Part shown: piece by piece, positions 41,977 to 50,838 of the stretch
Layout of the letters: each line of letters begins with the position of its first letter
Position numbering within the stretch: the first letter of the stretch is position 1
Assembly: GCF_900188405.1 (NCBI RefSeq)
Contig: NZ_FZOF01000026.1
Span: 1-64,000, forward strand
Reading direction: 5' to 3'
Origin: Actinacidiphila glaucinigra
GTDB taxonomy: Bacteria > Actinomycetota > Actinomycetes > Streptomycetales > Streptomycetaceae
Length of the DNA: 64,000 nt
The notes under the pieces: generated by a model
Told to the model about the DNA's origin: nothing
Database searches by the model: none
The model's input: only the letters and a program-made list of their open reading frames with translations
Made by a program: the position numbers and the translations under genes

Positions 41977-42285
41977 CCGTACGGCCCTGGACCGCGACAC
42001 CCTCACCCCGTACCTGGTACGCACGGAGATCCTCGGCGCCATGGTGGACCTGGCTCATCGGCTCCGCGAGCACCGTCGGTCCCCGGTGCGTCGCTCTCGA
42101 TTGTTGAGGGGTTCTGTCGGTCCAGGCGGAGGGCACTTTCTACGTGCAGGCTATCGGGTTGCGTCCCAAGGTTCATGTCAGTGCCGGACGAGACCGAAGA
42201 CGAGGTCATTGGGCGCTGCGTACCGGGGCGGGAATTCAGGGGCAGGCGTCAGGCGCGGGGGCGCGCCCCGGGCGAAAGTCGCCGG
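41977..42285. other. Gap without a recognisable gene
   Basis: A short stretch encodes YLVRTEILGAMVDLAHRLRE and looks like coding remnant, but cannot be assigned. Confidence 0.35.
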
Positions 42286-42969
42286 TCAGTCGGTTCGGTG
42301 TGACGGCCCGTAAAGGTCGTCGAGGCGGAGCGGTGCTGGCGGGGGCAGGAACGGCGCGCCGTCCGTGGCCCGGCAGGACTGGAGGAAGTAGGCGAGCAGG
42401 CGGCGAGAGGCGGCCAGGGACGTCTCCGGGGACTGTCGCACGACGCCGCTGTTCGCCAGGAGCAGGAGGGTGACGTCGCTGGGATCGAAGTCCTTGCGCA
42501 ACTGCCCCGTGTTCTTTGCGCGTTGTACCAGCTGGGCGAGTCCTGCCTCAGCGCGGGCGCGCGCGCGATGAAGGTCGGGATCGTCGGGAGACTCGCCGAG
42601 GAACGCGGCGCTGAACCCGCGGTCTTCGGCCTGCATCCTGCACACCTTGGCGAGGGCGGAGCAGAGACCGCGCCAGGGATCGTCGTCCCGTAGTGCCTCG
42701 TCCAAGGCTGCGACGCAATCGGTGAGCTGCTCGGAGAACGCCGCGGCGATCAGCGAGCCCCGGGTCGGGAAGTGCCGGTAGAGGGTGGCGGCGCCAACGC
42801 CGGCCCTGCGGGCGATGGTGCTGGAGGGTACGTCGGTGCCGTTGAGGGCGTACGCCTCGCGGGCGGCTTGGAGGAGCTGGGCGTGGTTGTGCCGGGCGTC
42901 GGCTCGCTGCCCCCGGACGGGGGTCCCGGCGGCGGACGAGGACTGGTTTCGAGACGGCTGAACAGGCAT
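42286..42969 (-). CDS. TetR family regulator, paralogue of the one at 34.7 kb
   Basis: This 227-residue protein has ARHNHAQLLQAAREAYALNG, SSTIARRAGVGAATLYRHFP (HTH), and C-terminal QLVQRAKNTGQLRKDFDPSD with TLLLLANSGVVRQSPETSLA. ATG 42969 (MPVQPSRNQ) follows AAGTGAGAGAC, which aligns with the start region of its paralogue. It is divergent from a quinone-oxidoreductase gene and is probably its repressor; the intergenic region carries TCCGTTTAGC, shared with the other divergon. Confidence 0.85.
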   Translation of the reverse strand: MPVQPSRNQSSSAAGTPVRGQRADARHNHAQLLQAAREAYALNGTDVPSSTIARRAGVGAATLYRHFPTRGSLIAAAFSEQLTDCVAALDEALRDDDPWRGLCSALAKVCRMQAEDRGFSAAFLGESPDDPDLHRARARAEAGLAQLVQRAKNTGQLRKDFDPSDVTLLLLANSGVVRQSPETSLAASRRLLAYFLQSCRATDGAPFLPPPAPLRLDDLYGPSHRTD

Positions 42970-43123
42970 GTCTCTCACTTAACCACAAATGGAAGAGGTT
43001 GTCCGTTTAGCGGGTTAGCCTGCTCTGGTGCCGCGGCATCGAGGTCACCGAGGACGTCTGAGCCTCGTTGTTCACCAGCCGCCTCGCCTTTCATGCGCGG
43101 CAAAAACGCTACAAGGAGACATC

Positions 43124-44074
43124 ATGCGTGCAGTAGAGATCACCGAATTCGGTGGTCCGGAGAACCTCAAGCTGGTCGACCGGCCGGACCCGACCGCCGA
43201 GCCGGGCCATGCCGTATTGGCGGTGGCAGCGGCCGGGGTCGGCTTTTTCGACGTTCTGCTACGGCAGGGTGGCATGCCCGAGGTCGGCAACGGCTTCATA
43301 CCTGGTCTGGAGGTGGCGGGCACGGTGGTCGAGGTCGGTTCGGAGGACGACGCCGGGTGGGTGGGACGCCGGGTCTTCGCGACGACCGGACACGGCGGCG
43401 GCTACAGCGACCGCGCCGTGGTGCCCGTCGAATCTCTCGTGGAACTACCGGAGGACGTCTCGTTCCATGACGCGGTAGCGCTCGGGGTGAATTCCCTGGT
43501 CGCCGCCGCAAGCGTGGAAAGGGCCGGCGTCAAGGCGGGCGAGCGGGTGCTTGTTCGCGGCGCCGGTGGCGGGATCGGCGTGCTCACCACCCAGCTCGCG
43601 GCCGCGCGGGGTGCGACGGTGATCGCATCCGTTCCCGACCGGTCCGTCGCGCAGCGGCTGTACGACCTGGGGGCCACGGAAGTCGTGGGCGTGGACGCGG
43701 TCGACCCGGGGCCGGACGGCCGCTATCACGCCGTCATCGACATCGTTGCCGGTTCGGACGTGGCCGACTTCATCTCCCTGCTCGGCCCGAACGGCAGGTA
43801 CGTGATCAGCGGTATCGCCGCAGGTGCTCCCACCCCCGACTTCGGCATGGCACTGTTCGCGAACTTCCAGCAGTCCTGGACCATCTCGGCCCTCAGTCTC
43901 TCCAGCGCACCGTCGAAGACCGCTGCCGAGACCTTCGCACTCGTCTTCGCCGACTTGCGCGAAGGCCGCCTGAAGCCGGTGGTGCACGGCACCTTCCCGC
44001 TGGACGAAGCCGCGGCCGCGCACACTCTGCTGGAGTCCCGCGCCGTCTTCGGCAAGATCGTTCTGACCGTCTGA
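43124..44074 (+). CDS. Zinc-independent quinone oxidoreductase (MDR superfamily)
   Basis: This 316-residue protein is of the QOR/crotonyl-CoA-reductase-like branch: MRAVEITEFGGPENLKLVDR, the GROES-like domain with FDVLLRQGGMPEV and FIPGLEVAGTVVEVG, and the Rossmann loop VLVRGAGGGIGVLTTQLAAA. The zinc ligands of alcohol dehydrogenases are missing. The C-terminus has PVVHGTFPLDEAAAAHTLLE, as in NADPH:quinone reductases. ATG 43124 has AAGGAGA upstream. It likely reduces quinones or enones with NADPH; control by the divergent TetR would fit a response to electrophiles. Confidence 0.9.
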   Translation: MRAVEITEFGGPENLKLVDRPDPTAEPGHAVLAVAAAGVGFFDVLLRQGGMPEVGNGFIPGLEVAGTVVEVGSEDDAGWVGRRVFATTGHGGGYSDRAVVPVESLVELPEDVSFHDAVALGVNSLVAAASVERAGVKAGERVLVRGAGGGIGVLTTQLAAARGATVIASVPDRSVAQRLYDLGATEVVGVDAVDPGPDGRYHAVIDIVAGSDVADFISLLGPNGRYVISGIAAGAPTPDFGMALFANFQQSWTISALSLSSAPSKTAAETFALVFADLREGRLKPVVHGTFPLDEAAAAHTLLESRAVFGKIVLTV

Positions 44075-44247
44075 TTCGGCCATCCGGCTCGCCCGTACTC
44101 CAGCAGGACTTCGATGTTTTGCCTGATCAGAAGGCTGCGCGGTGAGTGTAGTGGGCTGGTGCCCGTCAGGGGCGGTCTTCCTGGGACCGCCCCTCGATCG
44201 TGTGCAGCCGGCGTTGGTGATGACAGCGGCGAGGGCAGCCTCCTGCC

Positions 44248-44617
44248 GTGATCAACGAGCCTGCAGCCGAGAACTGGGACCGTGAACTCGAAGACCTCTT
44301 CCTCCGCGTCGGCCACCGCTTCAGCCGCGTGGAGCCACGCCGACGAATGCGCGACTACGTCCGCGGCCTACTCGGCCCAGTCGGCCGCAAGAACGGCTGG
44401 CAACTGGCCGAATACGCAGGTCACACCACCCCTGACGGGCTGCAGCACCTGCTCGCCGGATCCCGCTGGGAAGCGGACGAGATCCGCGACAAGCTCCAGC
44501 ACTACGTCGCCGAACGCCTCGGCGAGGACGACGGAGTCCTGATCATCGACGACACCGGCTTCGTCAAGAAGGGCACCACCTCCGCCGGCGTGCAACGCCA
44601 GTACTCCGGCACCGCCG
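44248..44617 (+). pseudogene. IS701-family transposase, 5' part, interrupted
   Basis: MINEPAAENWDRELEDLFLR, then VEPRRRMRDYVRGLLGPVGR, AEYAGHTTPDGLQHLLAGSR and VLIIDDTGFVKKGTTSAGVQ (first catalytic Asp) run up to RQYSGTAG, where an ISAzo13-like element is inserted. The reading continues at 46352 with RTENCQIGVFAAYAS. The gene started at ATG or GTG near 44248. Confidence 0.85.
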
Positions 44618-46351
44618 GGGCTTGTATTTCAATTACTGCTTGCTCTGGTGGAGTTGGTGGGATGGTGGGTCATGTCTGTGCGTCTGCCCGTCCTCGTGTT
44701 ACGGGCCAAGTTTGATCGGATTCTGCCCCATCTCGACGAGCGCCGTCGCCGGCTCTACCTGGCCAGCGAGGCCATAGCGGTCGGCCACGGTGGGATTGCT
44801 GTGGTGGCTGCCGCATCCGGGACCAGTATCTCCACCGTGTCGCGCGGCGTCACCGAACTGGCCGGGGACCCGCCATCGACGAGGAGGGTCCGGGCTCCGG
44901 GAGCCGGACGCAAGCCCTTGACGGTCACCGACCCCGGCCTGCTGCCGGCGCTCGAGGCACTGATCGAGCCGCACACTCGCGGGGATCCCGTGTCCCCCTT
45001 GCGTTGGACCACCTTGTCGCTGCGCACTCTGGCTTCAACCCTCACGTCGCAGGGCCATCCGGTCAGTTCCGCGACCGTCGGGCGCCTGCTGCGTGGCATG
45101 GGCTACAGCCTGCAGGGCACCGTCAAGACCACCGAAGGTGCAAGTCATCCGGACCGCGACGCCCAGTTTGCACATTTGAACGCCACGGCCACCGCCTTCC
45201 TCGACGACGGGCAACCGGTGATCAGCGTCGACACGAAAGCCAAGGAGTGGCTCGGAAACCGCGACCGGCCCGGCCGGATCTGGCGGCCGGGCAAGGATTC
45301 CATCAAGGTCGACTGCCACACCTTCACCACCAGCGACCAGCCCGTCGCCATCCCGTATGGGATCTACGACATCGCCACCAACACCGGCTGGGTCAACGTC
45401 GGGACCGACCACGACACCGCCGAGTTCGCCGTCGAGTCCATACGCCGCTGGTGGCAGCGACGCGGACAGGTGCACCACCCGAACGCCACCCGGTTGCTGA
45501 TCACCGCCGATGCCGGCGGCTCCAACGATCCCCGCCGGTGGACCTGGAAGACGCACCTGGCCGCCTTCGCCCTGGAGACAGGCCTAGAGATCACGGTCTG
45601 CCACTTCCCGCCGGGGACGTCGAAGTGGAACAAGATCGAACACCGGATGTTCTGCCACATCACCGCGAACTGGCGCGGCCGACCACTGACCAGCTACCAA
45701 GTCGTCATCGAGACCATCGCCGCGACGACCACCCGCACCGGGCTGACCATCGGCGCTGAGCTGGATGGACATGGGCAGCTACCGCCTGGGCTCAACAGTG
45801 ACCGCTGCCGAATTCCAGGCCCTGCCGATCACGCCCGACGCGTTCCACGGCGACTGGAACTACACCCTGGCCCCCGTCCCACCCCGACCGCGACCAGCGC
45901 CGGCGACCGCCCGGCGGATCGACCCGGCCCTGACCAAGATGCTCAGCGATCCGGCTTTGACCGGGATGCCGCGGTCCGACTTCGAACGCCTGGTGGCAGT
46001 CTCCGAGCCGTACTGGGACGCGCTGGCCGAGGCGGCTTTCCAGCGCCGCTTTCACCGCCCCCGCAGCTACCTCCACCCGCAGACCAGCAGCGTCGACCAC
46101 TACCACCGCCTCCTGGCAGCACTCTTGCGCCGACGCAGGGCGATCACCAGCACACTTCTGGCCCAACTGCTGGGCGTCACCCGCACCAACCTCTCCAACC
46201 AATTCCAGGACGGCCACCGCTTACTGGACCTGCACCGCATCGCCGTCACACCCATGCATGGACCACCCGCCCGGACCCTCGAACAGCCGCGAGTTCGGCT
46301 GCAAGATTAAGACCCCCAAGATCAACCCTGACAGTTATTCACAAACAGCCC
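44618..46351 (+). mobile_element. ISAzo13-like element inserted in IS701
   Basis: The ends are GGGCTTGTATTTCAATTACTG (left, 44618 onward, 21 bases compared, written in part) and, inverted, GGGCTGTTTGTGAATAACTG (right end at 46351), an imperfect terminal inverted repeat. The host sequence ACCGCCGGCCGCACC is restored exactly if a 3-bp CCG duplication is assumed at the borders. The element holds one transposase gene, broken by a 4-bp duplication. Confidence 0.8.
44672..46310 (+). pseudogene. ISAzo13-family transposase with a 4-bp frameshift
   Basis: The first frame (from ATG 44672) encodes SVRLPVLVLRAKFDRILPHL, GTSISTVSRGVTELAGDP, PVISVDTKAKEWLGNRDRPG (first Asp), LLITADAGGSNDPRRWTWKT (second Asp) and FPPGTSKWNKIEHRMFCHIT (Glu). 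At about 45760 the bases CTGGATGGACATG contain a TGGA duplication, and the protein continues in another frame from 45765: MGSYRLGSTVTAAEFQALPI, then DAFHGDWNYTLAP, to a stop at 46310. In intact relatives ELD joins directly to the GxYxxG segment. All DDE residues are there, but the C-terminal 180 residues are out of frame. Confidence 0.85.
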
Positions 46352-46985
46352 CCGGCCGCACCGAGAACTGCCAGATCGGGGTCTTCGCCGCCTACGCCTC
46401 CGCCCGGGGCCGTGCCCTGGTCGACCGGGAGCTCTACCTGCCCAAGTCCTGGACCGAGGACCGGGACCGCTGCCGAGCAGCGAAAATCCCCGACGACCGG
46501 GACTTCCACACCAAGGGCGACCTGGCCAAGGTCATGGTGCTGCGGGCACTCGCCTCCGAGCTGCCCATCGCCTGGGTCACCGCGGACTCGGCCTACGGGC
46601 AGGAAGGCCGCTTCCGGCGCCTGCTCGAACAGTGCGGCGTCGGCTACGTACTGGCGGTGCCCAAGTCCCAGTACAGCGTGGGCTGTCCACGCATCGACTG
46701 TGTTCGCCCAGGCCCCGACCGAAGCCTGGGAACGGATCTCGTGCGGGGACGGCGCCAAGGGGCCGCGCGTCTACGACTGGGCGGCCATCCAGCTGCCCGC
46801 CGTGGCCGAGTACGACTACCAGGACGGGACCCCGGTCCGCCGGCGATGGGCACTGGCCCGCCGCAGCCTGACCAAGCCCGACGAGATCGCCTACTACCTC
46901 GCCTACTCACAACTCGACACAACCGTCGGGCAGTTGGTGCGGATCGCCGGGACGCGCTGGGCGATCGAGGAGTGCTTCGTGCGAC
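46352..46985 (+). pseudogene. IS701-family transposase, 3' part, frameshifted and truncated
   Basis: RTENCQIGVFAAYASARGRA, LVDRELYLPKSWTEDRDRCR, ELPIAWVTADSAYGQEGRFR (second Asp) continue the gene interrupted at 44617. Near 46690 the frame shifts; from there EAWERISCGDGAKGPRVYDW, TKPDEIAYYLAYSQLDTTVG and RIAGTRWAIEECF (Glu) follow in another frame. The last 60-80 residues of the transposase are missing. Confidence 0.8.
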
Positions 46986-47152
46986 ACGAGGCTGCTTGAG
47001 CTGAGTGAGCTCACCGATCCGCCTGACAGCCGGCCAGGGCGCGCTCCACGTACATCTGGGCCGTCGTCCTGTCTGCAGGCCGCTCGGGCGCAGGCTCGGC
47101 AGCCCGGGCTTCGCCCTTCGCGCGGAGCCGCTCGGCGTGTATCGGCGCCAAG

Positions 47153-47446
47153 TCACGGACGGACGGGTCTCGGTGGTTCTTGATCGCGGGGTTGCAGCAT
47201 GGTGGGTGCCTCCTGGGAGCGGTTGTCTCCGGTGTTCAGCATCCGAGGGTGTTCAGGCTGCAGTGTGGTTGTCATCTTGCTGGGGCGGCAGGCGCGGGCG
47301 GCTTCCACGAGTGCGCAGGTGGATGCGTACAGGTGCCAGCCGGCCTCCGCGTGGGCGCGGTGGATCAGCCGGGAAGCCAGCAGGTTGCCACGGCCGGCGG
47401 CAACCATAGCGGTGTCGTCCAGGACCAGGTGCACAACCTGGTTCAC
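47153..47446 (-). pseudogene. PIN-domain toxin with replaced C-terminus
   Basis: The GTG at 47446 overlaps the antitoxin stop (GTGA). The first 52 residues (VVHLVLDDTAMVAAGRGNLL, ASRLIHRAHAEAGWHLYAST, CALVEAARA) look like the start of a PIN-type ribonuclease with an early acidic residue. From CRPSKMTTTLQPEH on the sequence no longer fits, so the second half, with the other acidic residues, is lost. It lies beside the truncated IS701, which may have caused the loss. Confidence 0.55.
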
Positions 47447-47690
47447 CGGCCGGTGGCCCGGGTCAGGCGGCGGTCGAGTTCGGCGTCCAGGTCGTCCTGC
47501 TCCGCGGGAGTGAGGGCGTAGCCGTTCCAGGCGTTCAGGACGGCGCGAGCCTGCTCGGCGCGCTCGGCCCGCTCCGCGGGGGTCAGCAGCGTGTCGGCGA
47601 GGCGGGCCAGGTAGGCGCGCAGCGACAAGCCCTCGGCGGCCGCGATATGCGTCAGCCGGTCCCGGGTTTCGGCACCTTTTGTGATGGCGC
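47443..47690 (-). CDS. Antitoxin-like protein, start unclear
   Basis: About 80 residues: TKGAETRDRLTHIAAAEGLS, LRAYLARLADTLLTPAERAE, RAEQARAVLNAWNGYALTPA, EQDDLDAELDRRLTRATGR. It is a helical, charged protein with the RHH-like GLSLRAYLARLA element and an acidic C-terminus, typical of type II antitoxins of PIN toxins. No good start codon is visible in frame close to TKGAET, so the 5' end may be damaged or begin at an upstream GTG. A decayed paralogue is at 951-1090. Confidence 0.6.
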
Positions 47691-47891
47691 ACCCCAGCCT
47701 TCTGCGGCTGCGAAGAACATGCAGCACCCGGGGCGTGTACCGGGGCTCCGGGATGTTCCCCTCCGCGCGTACGCGGGAGAGCTTCGCCGGCCCTCGATTC
47801 CCCCCGCACTCGCGGGGGTGCCCCGGGGCTGCAGCCGCCGGTGTCCCGGCACGGCCTCCCACACCGTGCACACTTCTGTAAGGTGGCGTGC

Positions 47892-48152
47892 ATGACGGAG
47901 ACGACGTACTCGATCGTGGAAGCCCGGGCCCGCCTGGGTGCCATCGCCCGCGAGGTCAGCGCCACCCGCGAACCGGTCGCCATCACCGACCACGGGCAGA
48001 CCGTCGCCATACTCGTCAGCCCCGCCGACGCCCTCGAACTGCAGGAACTGCGGGCCCTGGCCGCCTACCGGGCGCGCCAGGCCCGAGGTGAGGACGCCGG
48101 CGTTTCGCACGACGAGGCCTACCGGCGGATCTTCGGCGAGGGCAAGGCGTGA
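47892..48152 (+). CDS. Phd/YefM-type antitoxin
   Basis: This 86-residue protein, MTETTYSIVEARARLGAIAR, then EVSATREPVAITDHGQTVAI and LVSPADALELQEL, is the standard Phd/YefM N-terminal DNA-binding fold. The C-terminal part (YRARQARGEDAGVSHDEAYR, RIFGEGKA) is the toxin-binding tail. ATG 47892 overlaps no other gene; its stop overlaps the toxin GTG (GTGA). It should neutralise and co-repress with the following RelE-like protein. Confidence 0.85.
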   Translation: MTETTYSIVEARARLGAIAREVSATREPVAITDHGQTVAILVSPADALELQELRALAAYRARQARGEDAGVSHDEAYRRIFGEGKA

Positions 48153-48394
48153 GCTACGAGGTCATCTGGGAGCCCGAGGCCCTCGCGCAGGCAGAACGGC
48201 TGGCCAAGGACGACCCCGACGGGGTGCGCCAGGTGTTCGCCGCAGTCGACCACCTCTCTGTCGACCCGCGCCCCGAAGGCGCATTCGGCAGCGCCGACCT
48301 GCTGCGCATCCACATCGGCGCCTACCGCGTGATGTACGAGATCAGCGAGCAGCAGATCCGGGTCAGCGTCATCCATCTCGGACGCGTGCGCTGA
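48149..48394 (+). CDS. RelE/ParE-type toxin
   Basis: This 81-residue protein has the RelE fold: SYEVIWEPEALAQAERLAKD, GVRQVFAAVDHLSVDPRPEG, ADLLRIHIGAYRVMYEISEQ and QIRVSVIHLGRVR. The Arg residues in LRIHIG, YRVMYEI and HLGRVR match positions used by RelE-like mRNA interferases on the ribosome. It is coupled to the Phd-type antitoxin. This is an apparently intact toxin-antitoxin module. Confidence 0.85.
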   Translation: MSYEVIWEPEALAQAERLAKDDPDGVRQVFAAVDHLSVDPRPEGAFGSADLLRIHIGAYRVMYEISEQQIRVSVIHLGRVR

Positions 48395-48612
48395 CCGATG
48401 CCCGCGGGCACGGTGAAGGTCTCCGTCGCCTGCGATGGGCCAAGCCGGGGCGGGCGTGCGGGGGCCGAAGGCGGCTCGACGCTGGGCCGCTCAGGCCCCG
48501 CGGCGCGCAACGGTTCGCCGACCGTGGACCGTCCGCGAGGGGACGAGCCGGCGGACCAGGCAAGGGGAGCCGAGGTGGTGGTCCCCACGCCGCCACAGCA
48601 CAAGGAGCAGGC

Positions 48613-48800
48613 GTGGGATTCGTGCAGCTACGCGAGCATCAGGTCGAGGCGCAATCCCGCATCCGCCAGTGGGGATTTCCCGCACGCTCCCCCGTGCCCG
48701 CGTAAGGGGCGCGGGCCACACTGGTGTCGGCCACCGGGTCGGGCAAGACCATCACCGCTGCCATGGCGGCACTGGACCTGTTTTCCAGCGGCCGGATCCC
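48613..48800 (+). pseudogene. N-terminal remnant of a DEAD-type helicase with Walker A
   Basis: GTG 48613 follows AAGGAGCAGGC and opens GFVQLREHQVEAQSRIRQWG, FPARSPVPA, then a TAA (48703-48705). In the same frame it goes on with GARATLVSATGSGKTITAAM, AALDLFSSGRI. SATGSGKT is the Walker A of the large Streptomyces helicases that carry HA repeats at their C-terminus. The similarity ends near 48800. The HA-repeat remnant at 4188-4398 could come from the same kind of gene. Confidence 0.7.
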
Positions 48801-48978
48801 GCCGGGGCTGCGTGGCGACTGCGCCACCGGTCACCGCATCCCGGGGCCCGCTGCCGGCGTAGCCGGGAAGCCGGGTGGCCGGAACGAACGCGGGAGATGA
48901 GGGGGGCGGCGGCTCGCACATCGAGCGCCCTCCTGGTCAACCGGGCCCACACGGCCTGGAGTCGGTGGCCGGCCCAGC

Positions 48979-49990
48979 ATGACCCGTTGCGTCTCCGGTA
49001 CGGCCGTACCCGGCACGCGCACTTTGCAAGAAAGGCTCGCGCACCTCGAGCAACACCGCACTGTCCTGGCTGAGGCTTGTCCCGCGCCTGAAGAGCGTCT
49101 CCCGCACGAGACATGGCACGGGCGCCCGGCCCGCTTCACGCCCGTGCAGGTCGCCGAGGCCAAGGCCCTGGCCTGCCAACTCCCGGCCGAGACAGGGGTG
49201 CCGCTGGCACTCTGGTCGTGCCCGGCACTGGCCGCCGAACTGACCGCACGCGGCGTCACCGACACCGTCTCGGCGTCCACCATGCGCCGCTGGCTTCGCC
49301 AGCGGCGCGCACAAGCCCTGGCAGCACCACTCCCGGATCTTCATCCGGGACCCGGACTTCCGCGCCAAGGCCCAGCGCGTACTTGACCTATACGCCCGAA
49401 CATACGAAGGCGAACCCCTCGGCGCGGACGAATACGTCATCTCGAGCGACGAGAGGACCTCGATTCAGGACCGCTGCCGCTGCCACCCGACCCTCCCCGC
49501 AGGCCGGGCCAGGGCGATGCGCGTAAACCACGAGTACGGCCGCGGCGGCGCGCTTGCCTACCGGGCCGCCTACGACGTCCACCGGGCTAAAGTCTTCGGC
49601 CGCTGCGAGGTCACCACCGGCATCACGCCCTTCATGGCCCTGGTCGAACAGGTCATGACCACCGAACCCTACGCCAGACGCGTCTTCTGGATCGTCGACT
49701 ACGGCTCCTCTCACCGGGGAAAGAAGGCCGCTGACCGTCTGACCAAGGCGTTTCCGAGCGCGATCATGGTCCACACCCCTGTCCACGCCTCATGGACAAA
49801 CCAGATCGAGATCTTCTTCTTGATCGTCCAGCGCAAGGTCGTCTCACCCGATGACTTCCCGGACCTGGTCCAGGTCCGGAACCGGGTCCGGGCATTTGAA
49901 GACCGCTACAACACCGCGGCACAGCCGTTCCAGTGGAGGTTCACCACCTCCGACCTGGACGATCTGCTGGCCCGGCCCGACCGACATTAA
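48979..49990 (+). pseudogene. IS630-family transposase with a frameshift
   Basis: The first frame has RPARFTPVQVAEAKALACQL, LWSCPALAAELTARGVTDTV, SASTMRRWL (HTH part). Near 49300 the frame changes and continues KPWQHHSRIFIRDPDFRAKA, GADEYVISSDERTSIQDRCR (first Asp), RRVFWIVDYGSSHRGKKAAD (second Asp) and HASWTNQIEIFFLIVQRKVV (Glu). The end DDLLARPDRH with TAA 49988-49990 is native. All catalytic residues remain, but the frame is broken. Confidence 0.8.
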
Positions 49991-50177
49991 GAATCCTCCA
50001 TTGCCCTGGCGGCCTGATCAACCCCCGAGGGACTTCCGGAGCCGACCCCTAAGGAGCCCAGCCTGCTCGTGCACGCCCAGGTGCGATCGCTCTCATCGGC
50101 GGGGTTGAGCGCGGCTCGGAGAATGCTTTAGCATCATTGTCTAGAGATGGAATTTGAGTCCAGGATGGAGGCAGGCC

Positions 50178-50828
50178 GTGGAGCATCCCGTGGCCGTCGC
50201 TGCGGCCGAGGGCGATGAGCACCTTGTCCGCGAGGCGGAGAAGATCGCTGTGGCGTTGGGCCGCATGTTTCCCGGGCTGTGTGAGGTGGTGCTGCACGAC
50301 CTGCGGGACCCCCAGCAGGCGATTCGGGTGATCGAGAACAACCTTTCCGGCCGGGAGGTCGGGGATTCGGCCACGGAGCTGGGCCTGGCCCGCATTGCGG
50401 ATCCGCAGTACCCGAGCGTGATCCAGAACTACCCCAACCAGTTTCCCGACGGTCGGCCGGTGAAGAGCACGTCGATCGGCATCAAGAACGCCGCGGGCCA
50501 GTACATCGCGGCCCTGTGCCTGAACCTTGACGTGTCTGTCCTGTCGCCGGTGACGCTGGCGTTGTCGAACCTCGTGGCCACCGATGTCGAGCACCGCGAG
50601 CACCCGCTGGAGAATTTGCGGGACCGCAACGTGCGCGAACTGCGCCGAACTGTGGAGGCGCTGGCCGCGGAGCGCGGTGCCACCCCCCGGTCGCTGAGTC
50701 GGGACGACAAGAAGGCGCTCGTGCGGCAGTTGCAGGGCGAGGGCTACTTCGAGGGGCGCGACGCAGCCCAGACCATCGCGGACCTGCTGGGCGTGTCCCG
50801 GGCCACGGTCTACAACTACGCCAAGTAA
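50178..50828 (+). CDS. YheO/DauR-like PAS-HTH regulator
   Basis: This 216-residue protein starts at GTG 50178 with GGAGG upstream. The N-terminal YheO-like PAS domain (VALGRMFPGLCEVVLHDLRD, VIENNLSGREVGD, SIGIKNAAGQYIAALCLNLD) is followed by a C-terminal HTH (QGEGYFEGRDAAQTIADLLG, VSRATVYNYAK). DauR of Pseudomonas, in this family, represses D-arginine catabolism in the absence of its inducer. The gene is 10 bp upstream of the OCD homologue and a DSD1-type enzyme, so control of D-amino-acid use is likely. Confidence 0.85.
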   Translation: MEHPVAVAAAEGDEHLVREAEKIAVALGRMFPGLCEVVLHDLRDPQQAIRVIENNLSGREVGDSATELGLARIADPQYPSVIQNYPNQFPDGRPVKSTSIGIKNAAGQYIAALCLNLDVSVLSPVTLALSNLVATDVEHREHPLENLRDRNVRELRRTVEALAAERGATPRSLSRDDKKALVRQLQGEGYFEGRDAAQTIADLLGVSRATVYNYAK

Positions 50829-50838
50829 AGGGCCGTAC

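Noticed and set aside
45760..45785. Programmed frameshifting in the ISAzo13 transposase
   Set aside because: The break is a 4-bp TGGA duplication with no slippery A/T run, and relatives read straight through; mutation is simpler.
47745..47835. Two GC hairpins (TCCGCGCGTACGCGGGA and CCCCCCGCACTCGCGGGGGTG) that look like type I-E CRISPR repeats
   Set aside because: They differ from each other and lie about 43 bp apart, not about 61 bp; there is no third copy and no cas gene, so they are not a CRISPR array.
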